DNA from: a virus
DNA: 38,549 bases
Strand: one strand, 5' to 3'
Virus record (IMG/VR): IMGVR_UViG_3300025308_000331
Span: 1-38,549 of that record
Shown here in pieces: positions 21,256 to 29,894 of the stretch (positions are counted from its first letter, which is position 1; each line of letters begins with the position of its first letter). The position numbers were made by a program, and so were the translations under genes. The notes under the pieces are model-generated. The model saw only the letters and a program-made list of their open reading frames with translations. It ran no database searches and was not told the origin of the DNA.

Positions 21256-22511
21256 TGGGGGCCTTTGCGCGCGCCGTTGTTGAGCGCAAGAGCGCCGGTT
21301 CTGCCGATGGATACCCAGCCATTCTGTCGGCCATCCTTAACGGCGGCCGTCGCTCCAAGGCGGGCGCGACTGTGAACCGCGAGACAGCCTTCCGGGTGTC
21401 GGCGTTCCTGGGCTGCATCCGTGTTATCAGCGAGGGCATCGCGCAGGTGCCCTTCAAGCTGCTGCGCGAGATGCCGTCGGATGTCTCCCGATACCCGAAG
21501 ATCATCCAGGCGAAAAGCGATCCACGCTATGACCTGCTGTACCGCAAGCCCAACGGCTGGCAGAGCAGCTTCGAGTTTCGGGAGACCATGGCGATCCACG
21601 CCGCAATGGGCAACGCCTACGCGTTCAAGAACGTGGTTTCCATCAGGGGTGAATCACGCATCGCGGAGTTGATCCCGATTGATTCCGCCCGCGTCACGCC
21701 GACACAGCATCAGGACTGGAGCATCACCTACAAGGTGCGCAGTGACTCCGGCGCTACGCAGGAATTCCCGCAGGAGGCCATCTGGCACGTGCGTGGACCT
21801 AGTCTGAACGGCTTCATGGGCATGGACATGCTCAACCTGGCGCGCGAGGCGCTGGGCCTGGCTATCGCCACCGAAGAGTCGCATGCCAAGCTGCATGCCA
21901 ATGGCGTGCAGCCCTCAGGCATCTATTCGATCGAGGGGACGCTCGACGCCGACAAGTACCAGAAACTCAAGGAATGGATCGAGAGGGAGCAGGTCGCTGC
22001 CGACAGCAAGGGCAGCGTCATGATCCTCGACCGCAATGCGAAGTTCATCTCGCAGGTCATGAGCGGCGTCGACGCGCAGCACCTGGAAACCCGCCGCGAG
22101 CAGCTTCGCGAGGTGTGCCGATTCATGCGCGTCATGCCCATCATGCTGGGCGACGCCGACAAGACCGCCACCTACGCGAGTGCCGAGCAGATGTTCCTGG
22201 CGCACGTCATCCACACACTGATGCCCTGGTACGAGCGCATCCAGCAAAGTGCCGACGTGAACTTGTTGACCGACGCGGAGCGAGCCGATGGGTTCTACAC
22301 CAAGCTGGTCGAAGCGGGCCTGTTGCGCGGTGCCATGAACGATACCGCCAACTTCCTCGACCGTCTCACTCGTGGCGGGACCATGGTACGCAATGAGGCG
22401 CGAGCAAAGCTGGATCTCGACCCGCTGCCCGGTCTAGACGATCCGCTCACCCCTACCAACATGACCACCGACCCGACCGGCGCCCCCGCCGGCGCAAGCA
22501 CTGGAGCCTGA
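21255..22511 (+). CDS. Portal protein (HK97 family)
   Basis: 418 aa, typical length for the HK97-type portal that forms the dodecameric channel for DNA entry and tail attachment. Recognisable segments: TAFRVSAFLGCIRVISEGIA, VPFKLLRE, WHVRGPSLNGFMGMD, and the late RVMPIMLGDADKTATYASAE. The C terminus is Pro/Thr/Gly-rich and probably flexible. Confidence 0.95.
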   Translation: MGAFARAVVERKSAGSADGYPAILSAILNGGRRSKAGATVNRETAFRVSAFLGCIRVISEGIAQVPFKLLREMPSDVSRYPKIIQAKSDPRYDLLYRKPNGWQSSFEFRETMAIHAAMGNAYAFKNVVSIRGESRIAELIPIDSARVTPTQHQDWSITYKVRSDSGATQEFPQEAIWHVRGPSLNGFMGMDMLNLAREALGLAIATEESHAKLHANGVQPSGIYSIEGTLDADKYQKLKEWIEREQVAADSKGSVMILDRNAKFISQVMSGVDAQHLETRREQLREVCRFMRVMPIMLGDADKTATYASAEQMFLAHVIHTLMPWYERIQQSADVNLLTDAERADGFYTKLVEAGLLRGAMNDTANFLDRLTRGGTMVRNEARAKLDLDPLPGLDDPLTPTNMTTDPTGAPAGASTGA

Positions 22512-22513
22512 CC

Positions 22514-23227
22514 ATGAACACCATTGAGCACAAGCGGGTCAACTTGATCGACCTGGTGATCGAGAAAAAAGACGGTGCACCCGAAGGCGAGATGCGCTTC
22601 AAGGGCTACGGCGCTGTCTTCGGCAACATCGACAGCTACGGTGACGTGATCGAGGAGGGCGCTTTCAGTAAGACGCTGAAGGAAGCCCGTAAGACCGGCA
22701 CCTACCCCGCCATGCTGTTGCAGCACGGCGGCTGGGGAATGAGCGCGCAGGACCTGATGCCGGTTGGTGTCTGGGACACGCTGGAAGAAGACCAGAAGGG
22801 CCTGGCCAGCGAAGGTGTTCTGGCACCCATTCAGCGCGGCGTCGAAGCCTATACCCTAATGAAGATGAAACCGCGGCCGGCCATCACCGGCCTGTCCATC
22901 GGCTACATCCCCCGCAAGTTCTCCATGGGCACCAAGCCCGATGAGCCGCGCCGCAAGCTGCATGAGGTGGAGCTGGTCGAGATCAGCCTCGTCACTTTTC
23001 CAGCCAACGGCAAGGCCCGTATCTCAAGCGTGAAGTCTGGCATGGACTTCACCGAACGCGAATTCGAGCAGCTCATGCAGGACGCTGGGTTGTCACGAAA
23101 GGAAGCCCGCATCGTCATCAGCCAAGGCTTCCGGCACCTCAAGGCCATGCAGGACGCTGGCAGTGCGGAGCTTGACGACATTGTTGCCGCCATCAAGCAC
23201 AACACCGAACTACTTCAACGAACCTGA
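22514..23227 (+). CDS. HK97-type prohead protease
   Basis: 237 aa. Pattern of the herpesvirus-assemblin-like serine proteases: FKGYGAVFGNIDSYGDVIEE at the start, catalytic His in LLQHGG, Ser in ITGLSIGY and the conserved ELVEISLVTFPANGKA. It should remove the N-terminal delta domain of the capsid protein during maturation. The C-terminal helices (FTEREFEQLMQDAGLSRKEA) are a common extension. Confidence 0.95.
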   Translation: MNTIEHKRVNLIDLVIEKKDGAPEGEMRFKGYGAVFGNIDSYGDVIEEGAFSKTLKEARKTGTYPAMLLQHGGWGMSAQDLMPVGVWDTLEEDQKGLASEGVLAPIQRGVEAYTLMKMKPRPAITGLSIGYIPRKFSMGTKPDEPRRKLHEVELVEISLVTFPANGKARISSVKSGMDFTEREFEQLMQDAGLSRKEARIVISQGFRHLKAMQDAGSAELDDIVAAIKHNTELLQRT

Positions 23228-23239
23228 AAAGGAACCATC

Positions 23240-24604
23240 ATGCAATTCTCTCGTAAAAATCTGACGTTGGCCTTCCTGGCCATCGTCGCCGTCATGGCTG
23301 TCGCTGCACTGCTCGGCCATCCCGTGGTCCCGCCAGAAGCCCTCGCAGGCTTGGGCATGCTGCCCATGGCCATGAGCGGCGAAATCGATGCGAAGGAGAT
23401 CAAGGCCGCGCTGGACAAGCAGGCCGAGGTCTGGGGCGAATTCACTCGCAAGAATAACGAGCTGCTCGCTGCCAAGGCCGAGGGCAAGGCTGTCGCCGAT
23501 CTGCAGGCAACCGTGGAAAAACTGAATGGCGAGCTGACCAAACTCGGCACCGACCTGGTCGACATCGCTAAAAAGTCCAACCGCCCGGCCATCAAGGACG
23601 CCAATGGCAACGACCTGACGGAAGAGCAGATCGCCTACAAGCAAGCCTTCGGCAACTTCATCCGCAAGGGCGGCAGCGAATCTGCTCTGGCGGGCTTGGC
23701 TCGCAAGGCTTACAACAGCGGCTCGATCCCCGATGGCGCAGTGCTCGTGCTGCCCGAGATGGACAGCGAAATCATCCGTGTGGTCGGTGTCGTCTCCGCC
23801 ATCGGTCGCTTGGCCACCATCAAGACGATCGGCTCCGATACGTACAAGAAGTCGGCCAAGAAATCCGGCATGACGGCGCGCCGCGTGGGCCCTGGTGCCA
23901 ACGGCGGCGAGACCCCCGCTCCGCAGTTTGCTGAGCTGGAATTCACCGCCCACACGGCCGAAGCCGAGCCGTGGGTCTTCAACGAGACGCTCGAAGACGC
24001 CGTCATCAATGTGGAGATGGATCTGGCCGACGAAGCTGCCATTGCTTTCTCTGAGCTGGCAGGCGTTGAGTTTGCCCGCGGCACGGGTGTTGGCGAAGCC
24101 CGAGGCATTACCGCCTACGATACCGTTGCCAACAGCAGCTACAGCTGGGGCAAGATCGGTTTTATCAAGTCTGGCGCCAGCGCAGATTTCGCTGCTACCA
24201 ATCCGGGTGATGCAATCATCGACCTGCAGCACTCGCTCAAGTCGCAGTACCGCCCCGGCGCCGCATTTGTCATGGGCGATGCCACGCTGTCCAAAGTGCG
24301 CCAAATGAAGGACGGCACCGGCAACTTCTACCTGTGGCAGCCGGACCCGCTTGCCGGATTCGGTGGCCGCCTTCTGGGTAGCCCGGTGGAAATCGACGAC
24401 AACATGCCGACGATCGCTGCGAGCAGCTTCTCCATTGCCTACGGCGACTTCAAGCAGGGCTATGTGGTGGTCAACCGCAGCGGCACCGTGTTGATCCGCG
24501 ACAACCTCACGGCTAAGGGTAAGACGAAGTTCAACTTCCGCCGTCGTTTCGGTGGCGGTGTGCAGAACTTCGAGGCCATCAAGCTGATGAAGTTCATCAA
24601 CTGA
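23240..24604 (+). CDS. Major capsid protein (HK97 fold) with a hydrophobic N terminus
   Basis: 454 aa. A delta-domain coiled coil (DAKEIKAALDKQAEVWGEFT and following) is followed by the mature capsid part, with ELEFTAHTAEAEPWVFNETL and FVMGDATLSKVRQMKDGTGN typical of the HK97 fold. The first 30 residues are unusual: KNLTLAFLAIVAVMAVAALL is a strong hydrophobic helix resembling a signal anchor. It would be lost with the delta domain if the protease acts as in HK97. Confidence 0.95.
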   Translation: MQFSRKNLTLAFLAIVAVMAVAALLGHPVVPPEALAGLGMLPMAMSGEIDAKEIKAALDKQAEVWGEFTRKNNELLAAKAEGKAVADLQATVEKLNGELTKLGTDLVDIAKKSNRPAIKDANGNDLTEEQIAYKQAFGNFIRKGGSESALAGLARKAYNSGSIPDGAVLVLPEMDSEIIRVVGVVSAIGRLATIKTIGSDTYKKSAKKSGMTARRVGPGANGGETPAPQFAELEFTAHTAEAEPWVFNETLEDAVINVEMDLADEAAIAFSELAGVEFARGTGVGEARGITAYDTVANSSYSWGKIGFIKSGASADFAATNPGDAIIDLQHSLKSQYRPGAAFVMGDATLSKVRQMKDGTGNFYLWQPDPLAGFGGRLLGSPVEIDDNMPTIAASSFSIAYGDFKQGYVVVNRSGTVLIRDNLTAKGKTKFNFRRRFGGGVQNFEAIKLMKFIN

Positions 24605-24629
24605 TCAGCCTGAAGCCTTGACACCCTGA

Positions 24630-24657
24630 CGCCGCCGGCCTCCACCGGCGGCGTTTT
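24630..24657 (+). terminator. Terminator after the capsid gene
   Basis: 9-bp GC stem (24630-24638 with 24645-24653), 6-nt loop and four Ts. It probably reduces transcription past the highly expressed capsid gene. Confidence 0.7.
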
Positions 24658-24697
24658 GCTTCCAAGACCCCATCAACCCGAATTCAAGGATACCGCC

Positions 24698-25120
24698 ATG
24701 AAAGACCTCATGAACAAGATCCACGTCATGCGTGCGATCTCTCCCGCCAGCGTGGCCGACAACACCGCACAGGTCAGCCAGATCATCGATCGCCAGGGCT
24801 TCGAGTCGCTGACCTTCGCCATTGCCACCGGCTCCCTGGCTGATGCCGACGCCACCTTTGCCGTCCTGGTGGAGCATGGTGACGCCGCCAATCTGAGCGA
24901 TGCCGCCGCCGTGGACGATGCTGACCTGCTGGGCACCGAAGCCCTGGCCAGCTTCGCCTTCGGTGACGACGACGAGACCCGCAAGATCGGCTATATCGGC
25001 AACAAGCGCTACACGCGCTTGACCATCACGCCGGGCGCAAATGCCAGCGCGGCTCTGGTAGCTGCTGTGGCCATCCTGGGCCATCCGCAGATCGTGCCTA
25101 CGCCCAACCCGCCGGTCTGA
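24698..25120 (+). CDS. Probable head protein (decoration-like), unknown
   Basis: 140 aa, AAGGA seven bases before the ATG. Beta-rich and acidic in the middle (FAIATGSLADADATFAVLVE, ADLLGTEALASFAFGDDDET) and ending in a hydrophobic alanine-rich strand. It is set between two terminators directly after the capsid gene, which suits a separately dosed virion component such as a decoration protein. No family is recognised. Confidence 0.7.
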   Translation: MKDLMNKIHVMRAISPASVADNTAQVSQIIDRQGFESLTFAIATGSLADADATFAVLVEHGDAANLSDAAAVDDADLLGTEALASFAFGDDDETRKIGYIGNKRYTRLTITPGANASAALVAAVAILGHPQIVPTPNPPV

Positions 25121-25140
25121 TCTCGCAGGCCTGTTTCGTG

Positions 25141-25175
25141 AAAAGCCCTCCCGCCCCAAAGCGCGAGGGCTTTTT
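25141..25175 (+). terminator. Rho-independent terminator
   Basis: 10-bp stem (25141-25150 with 25165-25174) ending in a T run (25171-25175). Separates the capsid/decoration unit from the connector genes. Confidence 0.8.
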
Positions 25176-25198
25176 GCCAAGCAACCGGACACCTCACC

Positions 25199-25780
25199 AT
25201 GCCCACCATCAAGATCACCGACACGCCGACCGACAGCGAGTGCGTGACCCTGGCTGAGGCCAAGGCGCATCTGCGCGTTGACGTGTCGGATGACGACGCC
25301 CTGATCGGCGCACTTATCAGTGCAGCCCGGCAAGAGGCAGAGCACCACATGCTGCGCACTCTGGTGGAAACGGTCTGGGAGCTCCAGCTCGACGCCTTCC
25401 CGGCCGGCGAGTGCATACGTTTGCACAACCCGCCGCTGTTGTCCGTCACGCACGTGAAGTACTACGCCGACGGCGTGCTGCAGACGCTCGACGCCTCGGC
25501 CTATGTGCTGGACTCTGCCAGCGAACCCGCGCGCCTAGTGCTGGCCAGCGGCCATAGCTGGCCAGGCACCGACAGCAGACCCGGCGCCGTGCAGGTTCGC
25601 TACGTGGCCGGCCTGGCGAAGGCGGACAAGGCCAAGGTGCCCGAAGTCATCAAGGCCTGGATCAAGTTGCGCGTCGGCACGCTTTACACCCACCGCGAGC
25701 AGCTCGCAACCGGTGTGAGCGTGGCCGAGATCCCGTTCGTCAACCACCTGTTGGACCCGTACCGGGTCTGGGGTCTCTGA
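25199..25780 (+). CDS. Head-tail connector (HK97 gp6 / phiE125 gp8-like)
   Basis: 193 aa. The start TLAEAKAHLRVDVSDDDALI and the helix LISAARQEAEHHMLRTLVET are typical of the adaptor that binds below the portal. The middle is beta-rich and the end WIKLRVGTLYTHREQ is conserved in the family. Gene order (portal, protease, capsid, then this) supports the call. Confidence 0.9.
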   Translation: MPTIKITDTPTDSECVTLAEAKAHLRVDVSDDDALIGALISAARQEAEHHMLRTLVETVWELQLDAFPAGECIRLHNPPLLSVTHVKYYADGVLQTLDASAYVLDSASEPARLVLASGHSWPGTDSRPGAVQVRYVAGLAKADKAKVPEVIKAWIKLRVGTLYTHREQLATGVSVAEIPFVNHLLDPYRVWGL

Positions 25781-25782
25781 CC

Positions 25783-26136
25783 ATGAACGTCACACTACCG
25801 CATACCGGCGAGCTCAACCGCCGCGTGCAGATCCGGCTGCAGACCGATGCAGCTAACGCTGGCTTCGGGCTCACCGCCTCATACAGCACCGGCATTGCCC
25901 GCTGGGCAAAGAAGGAGCCGGTGCGCAGTCTGGAGCTGCGGGCCGGCGTCAACACCGGCGAGCTGCCGACCGACCTCTTCTGGTTCCGCTGGGGCACCGG
26001 CACCAAGCCGGAAGACTTCACCACCAGCCACGTGCTGGAGCTCGACGGCAAGCGCTACCGCGTGCTGGACTCGATCGACGTAGGCGACCTGCGGCAATTC
26101 ACCCGTGTCTCTGCCAAGTACCTGGGAGCGGTGTGA
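25783..26136 (+). CDS. Head closure / head-tail adaptor protein
   Basis: 117 aa, all-beta pattern with the family's GELNRRVQIRLQT opening and ITARWxK-like segment (STGIARWAKKEPVRSLELRA). It would close the head-tail interface. It shares one base with the next start (TGATG). Confidence 0.85.
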   Translation: MNVTLPHTGELNRRVQIRLQTDAANAGFGLTASYSTGIARWAKKEPVRSLELRAGVNTGELPTDLFWFRWGTGTKPEDFTTSHVLELDGKRYRVLDSIDVGDLRQFTRVSAKYLGAV

Positions 26137-26573
26137 TGGACAAGCAGACATCGACAGGCGCCGTCGGCGGCCTGCTGCTCGAAGTCGGCCTGGAGTTTCA
26201 CAAGACCATCGACTACGACCGCAGCAAGATGCGGCGGGCGCTGCGCTCTGGCGCTGCGGTGGTCACCAAAGAATCGCGCCGTCTGGTTTCGCGCCGCGCC
26301 GTCTCGGCGCCTGGCGAGTACCCGGGCATGCAGAGCGGCCGGATGCGGCGTGCCATTGGCACCGTTTCGCGCGGACGCAAAGGCGGGTGGATCAAGGTCA
26401 GCGTGCGCACCATCAAGGGCAGCGACTTTTACCCCGCCTTCCTCCACCACGGCAGCCCCAAGACGGGCTTGGCGCCGCGAGCCAACTTCGTGGCCGATGC
26501 ACTGGCCAATAAACGCGACGGCATACGCAGCGAGATCCGCGCAGAGCTTGCCGATTCACTTGTACCGAGGTAG
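26136..26573 (+). CDS. HK97 gp10-like tail/neck protein
   Basis: 145 aa from the ATG at 26136. A strongly basic centre (KMRRALRSGAAVVTKESRRL) and the segment ISVRTIKG-like WIKVSVRTIKGSDFYPAFLH followed by GLAPRANFVADAL match neck/tail-completion proteins of the gp10 type. Confidence 0.85.
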   Translation: MDKQTSTGAVGGLLLEVGLEFHKTIDYDRSKMRRALRSGAAVVTKESRRLVSRRAVSAPGEYPGMQSGRMRRAIGTVSRGRKGGWIKVSVRTIKGSDFYPAFLHHGSPKTGLAPRANFVADALANKRDGIRSEIRAELADSLVPR

Positions 26574-26575
26574 CC

Positions 26576-27160
26576 ATGCAGCTCGAACCCATCATCCAGG
26601 CGCTGCGTGCCCGGTGCACGGACTTTTCCCAGAGGGTTGTCGGTGCCGCCGAGTTCAAGATGCTGGAAGAGTCCACCAACCTGGCTGTGCCCAGCGCCTT
26701 TGTCATCCCGCTGGACGACAACCCCGAAGACAACACCAGCGCCAACAGCATTCGCCAGTCGCTCACGGACAGCTTTGCCGTCATCGTGGCCATCAGTAAC
26801 ACGGCAGACGAAAAAGGGCAGGGCGCCACCGCCACGGTGCACTCCCTGCGCATCGCCCTCTGGGCCGCGCTGCTGGGCTGGCAACCGGGCGCCGACTACG
26901 ACGGCATCACCTACCAGGGTGGCCAGCTGCTGCGCATCACCCGTGCGCGGCTCTGGTACCAGTTCGAGTTCGGTGCCGCCATGGAGATCGGCCCCTCCGA
27001 CGGCTACCAGGCAACGGCGCTGGCCAGCCTGCCGCATTTTGATGGCGCCACCGTGCAGCTGGACGCCGCCGATCCGCGAGACCCCAACACCCCAGGCACC
27101 GGGCCGGACGGCCGCATCGAGGCCAAGTTCACCGTGCCGCGTACCGGCAATTTTGAGTAA
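26576..27160 (+). CDS. Tail terminator (gp37-like)
   Basis: 194 aa. The opening MQLEPIIQALRARCTDFSQR, the central DSFAVIVAIS strand and the later RITRARLWYQFEFG resemble the Gp37-type tail terminators of Mu-like tails, which cap the tube and join it to the head. It marks the border between head and tail modules. Confidence 0.8.
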   Translation: MQLEPIIQALRARCTDFSQRVVGAAEFKMLEESTNLAVPSAFVIPLDDNPEDNTSANSIRQSLTDSFAVIVAISNTADEKGQGATATVHSLRIALWAALLGWQPGADYDGITYQGGQLLRITRARLWYQFEFGAAMEIGPSDGYQATALASLPHFDGATVQLDAADPRDPNTPGTGPDGRIEAKFTVPRTGNFE

Positions 27161-27175
27161 CCAGGAGTTCCCACC

Positions 27176-27376
27176 ATGTTCATCAAACCCACCGAAGGCC
27201 GAAGCGTCGTAGATCCGGCCCGTGGCGACACCCTGCCGCCCGAAGGGCGCGAGGTCGAGCCCACCCAGTACTGGCAGCGCCGCCTCAACGATGGCGACGT
27301 GGTCGAGTCCACCCCCGTCACCCAAAAAGCGGCAGACGCCGCCCCCACCAGCAAACCCCAAGGCAAAAAGGAGTAA
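27176..27376 (+). CDS. DUF2635 family small tail-module protein
   Basis: 66 aa. Matches the short DUF2635 pattern found just before Mu-type sheath genes: MFIKPTEGRSVVDPARGDTL, PPEGREVE and YWQRRLNDGDV, with a lysine-rich end. Function not established; its conserved position suggests a tail-assembly role. Confidence 0.85.
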   Translation: MFIKPTEGRSVVDPARGDTLPPEGREVEPTQYWQRRLNDGDVVESTPVTQKAADAAPTSKPQGKKE

Positions 27377-27382
27377 GCCGCC

Positions 27383-29047
27383 ATGCGCAACCTCTTCATC
27401 GCACCCGTCGGCCTGGCTACGCTCCATGCCTTCATGATCCGCCACCGCTGGCAGATCCTCTTCACCGTTGCCGTGCTGCTGGCAGCGGTGCTGGGCACCC
27501 TGTACCACCCCGGTGCCGGCGTGGCCGTCATGGCCGTGGGCGCCATTTCGTTCAGCAACATCCCCACCGGCGTGCGCGTTCCGCTGTTCTATGCCGAGAT
27601 GGACAACAGCCAGGCCGGCTACTTCACCCAGAACAAGCGCGCCTTGCTGGTTGGCCAGATGCTCAGCACGGGCACGGCCGCTGTCAACACGCCCATGCTG
27701 GTGAGCACCACCGACCAGGCCAAGGCACTCTTCGGCGTCGGCTCCATGCTGGCCCGCATGCACGCCAAGTACCGTGCGCAAGACTCGTTTGGCGAGGTCT
27801 GGTGCATTGCCGTGGCTGACGCCGGCGCCGGTGTTCAAGCCACCGGCACCATCATCGTGGCCGGCCCAGCCTCTGCTGCCGGCACCATCGGCCTGTACAT
27901 CGCCGGGCAGCGGGTCCTGGTGCCGGTGGCTGCGGCCGACGCATCCACGGCCATTGCCACCGCCATCAATGCGGCCATCAATGCCGCCACGGATCTGCCC
28001 GTCACCAGTACCGTGCTGGCCAGCACCGTCACGCTCACCTGCCGCTGGAAAGGCACCACGGGCAACGACATCACCGTGCAAGACAGCTTCCGCGGCCAGG
28101 CAGGCGGCGAAGTGCTGCCGGCCGGCGTGGCGCTCACCTATTCGGGCAGCGGCTTCCTGGCCAGCGGGGCCACAAACCCCACGCTGACGGGTACCGTCAT
28201 CACCGCCATGGGGGATGAGGAGTACGACTACGTCATCCACCCCTACACCGACAGCACCAGTCTGGACGCCTTTCAGACCGAGATGAACGACACCGTGGGC
28301 CGCTGGTCCTGGAGCCGCCAGGTCTATGGCCACTGCTACACCGCTCTGCGTGGCACGCTCAGTGCGCTCACCACGGCCGGCGCCCTGCGCAATGACCCGC
28401 ACCACACCATTGCTGGCATCGACGCAGATTGCCCCAACCCCAGCTGGGAATATGCAGCCGCCTACGGTGGCGCCAATGCCTTGGGCCTCAACGCCGACAC
28501 CGCACGCCCCACCCAGACCCTGCCGCTCACCGACATCCTGGCGCCGCGTGCCGGCAAGCGCTTCCTGCTCACCGAGCGCCAGAGCCTGCTCAACTACGGC
28601 ATTGCCACCAGCTTCGTCTCTGGCGGCGTGCTGCGGGTGGAGCGCGCCATCACCACATACCAGAAGAACGCCTTCAACCAGGCAGACCCCAGCTACCTGG
28701 ACAGCGAGACTCTGCACACCCTGACGGAAGTCACCCGCCGCCTGCGCAGCCGCATCACCCAGAAGTACCCGCGCCACAAGCTGGCCAACGACGGTACCCG
28801 CTTCGGTGCCGGCCAGGCCATCGTCACGCCCAGCGTCATCCGCGGCGAACTGCTGGCCGAGTACGCAGACATGGAGCAGCTGGGCCTGGTGGAGAACGCT
28901 GAGCTGTTCGCTAAGTACCTGATCGTCGAGCGCGACGGTACCAACCCCAGCCGCCTCAACGTCCTGTTGCCGCCCGACCTGGTCAACCAGCTGCGCATCT
29001 TCGCGGTGCTCAACCAGTTCCGCCTGCAGTACCCGGCCACCGCCTGA
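27383..29047 (+). CDS. Contractile tail sheath protein (Mu gpL-like) with N-terminal hydrophobic extension
   Basis: 554 aa. From residue about 55 it is a standard sheath (ISFSNIPTGVRVPLFYAEMD, LVGQML, later DYVIHPYTDSTSLDAFQTEM and the C-terminal LAEYADMEQLGLVENAE). The first 50 residues carry a hydrophobic helix (ILFTVAVLLAAVLGTLY) not expected in a sheath. AAGGAG nine bases before the ATG at 27383 supports this long start. An internal ATG near 27530 would give a normal sheath but lacks a ribosome-binding site. Confidence 0.9.
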   Translation: MRNLFIAPVGLATLHAFMIRHRWQILFTVAVLLAAVLGTLYHPGAGVAVMAVGAISFSNIPTGVRVPLFYAEMDNSQAGYFTQNKRALLVGQMLSTGTAAVNTPMLVSTTDQAKALFGVGSMLARMHAKYRAQDSFGEVWCIAVADAGAGVQATGTIIVAGPASAAGTIGLYIAGQRVLVPVAAADASTAIATAINAAINAATDLPVTSTVLASTVTLTCRWKGTTGNDITVQDSFRGQAGGEVLPAGVALTYSGSGFLASGATNPTLTGTVITAMGDEEYDYVIHPYTDSTSLDAFQTEMNDTVGRWSWSRQVYGHCYTALRGTLSALTTAGALRNDPHHTIAGIDADCPNPSWEYAAAYGGANALGLNADTARPTQTLPLTDILAPRAGKRFLLTERQSLLNYGIATSFVSGGVLRVERAITTYQKNAFNQADPSYLDSETLHTLTEVTRRLRSRITQKYPRHKLANDGTRFGAGQAIVTPSVIRGELLAEYADMEQLGLVENAELFAKYLIVERDGTNPSRLNVLLPPDLVNQLRIFAVLNQFRLQYPATA

Positions 29048-29083
29048 GCGGCCTGGCGTCCACAAACACCACAGGAGTAAATC

Positions 29084-29443
29084 ATGGCAAAACGTGTTGC
29101 AGGCATCTGCTACATCAAGGTCGACGGCGAGCAGCTCGAAGTGCAGGGCGGGGTGGAGTGCCCCATCCTGGCCGTCAAGCGCGAAACCGTCATGAGCGTG
29201 GCCGGTCCCGCCGGCCTCAAGGAAACCTCGCTGCGGCCCTACGTCAAGGTCAACACCATCTTTGTTGAAGGCTTCCCCCTGGAGAAGCTGAGCAACGGCA
29301 CCGACATGACCGTCACCGCAGAGTTTCCCAACGGCAAGGTCTACACCCTCAGTGGGGCCTTCCTTGAGGGTGAGCCCGCTGCCAAGGCTGAAGACGGCAC
29401 CATCGAGCTGGAGTTCGGTGGCAAGAAAGGCATCTGGCAATGA
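29084..29443 (+). CDS. Tail tube protein (Mu gpM-like)
   Basis: 119 aa, all-beta, with the family pattern VAGICYIKVDGEQLEVQGGV, ETSLRPYVKVNTIFVEGF and GKVYTLSGAFLEGEPA. It polymerises to form the inner tube inside the sheath. It overlaps the chaperone gene as ATGA. Confidence 0.95.
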   Translation: MAKRVAGICYIKVDGEQLEVQGGVECPILAVKRETVMSVAGPAGLKETSLRPYVKVNTIFVEGFPLEKLSNGTDMTVTAEFPNGKVYTLSGAFLEGEPAAKAEDGTIELEFGGKKGIWQ

Positions 29444-29757
29444 GCGGCACCACCATCAAGCTCAGCAAGCCCATCAAAGCGCACGGCGAAGAGGTAAGCG
29501 AGATCACCCTGCGTGACCCCAGCACCAAAGACATGATCGAGCTGGGCCTGCCCACGCTCATCGTCATTGGAAGTGATGGCAAAAGCACCGGCGTGGAAGT
29601 ACGCCAGGCAGTGGTGGCCCGCTACATCATGAAGCTCGCCGCCATCCCACTGGGTGCGGTCGAGTCCATGAGCATGTATGACTTTTCGGTCTGCACGGCC
29701 GCAGTCATGGGTTTTTTCGGTCAGGGCGCTGGCGAGGAAGAGACGCCGGCGAGCTGA
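29440..29757 (+). CDS. Tail assembly chaperone, short form
   Basis: 105 aa. The pattern (IKLSKPIKAHGEEVSEITLR, DMIELGLP, VVARYIMKLAAIPL) matches the Mu gp41-like chaperones that bind the tape measure protein before tube assembly. A slippery heptamer near its 3' end allows a longer product. Confidence 0.9.
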   Translation: MSGTTIKLSKPIKAHGEEVSEITLRDPSTKDMIELGLPTLIVIGSDGKSTGVEVRQAVVARYIMKLAAIPLGAVESMSMYDFSVCTAAVMGFFGQGAGEEETPAS

Positions 29758-29891
29758 CCGACCGCGTCTTCGAAGTCGCCCAGTTCTGGCAGGTCAGCCC
29801 GGCTGAAGTGCTGCGCCTCTCGCTGGCTGACTTCGAGCTCTGGGAAAGCCAGGCAGTCCGCCTTACCAACAAGTACAACCCCCAGGAGTGA
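29440..29891 (+). CDS. Tail assembly chaperone, predicted -1 frameshift product
   Basis: A canonical slippery heptamer GGGTTTT lies at 29709-29715 in the correct phase (G GGT TTT) within a run of six Ts. A -1 shift there leads to an open frame that continues past the short form's stop as ELTDRVFEVAQFWQ, SPAEVLRLSLADFELWE and NKYNPQE, ending at 29891 just before the tape measure gene. The fused protein would be about 150 aa, the G/GT-type arrangement common in tailed phages. Confidence 0.8.
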
Positions 29892-29894
29892 ATC

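Noticed and set aside
26429-29440. 1003-codon open frame on the minus strand
   Set aside because: It is opposite well-supported connector, sheath and tube genes; the translation is Gly/Val/Ala/His-rich as expected of the reverse of GC-rich genes.
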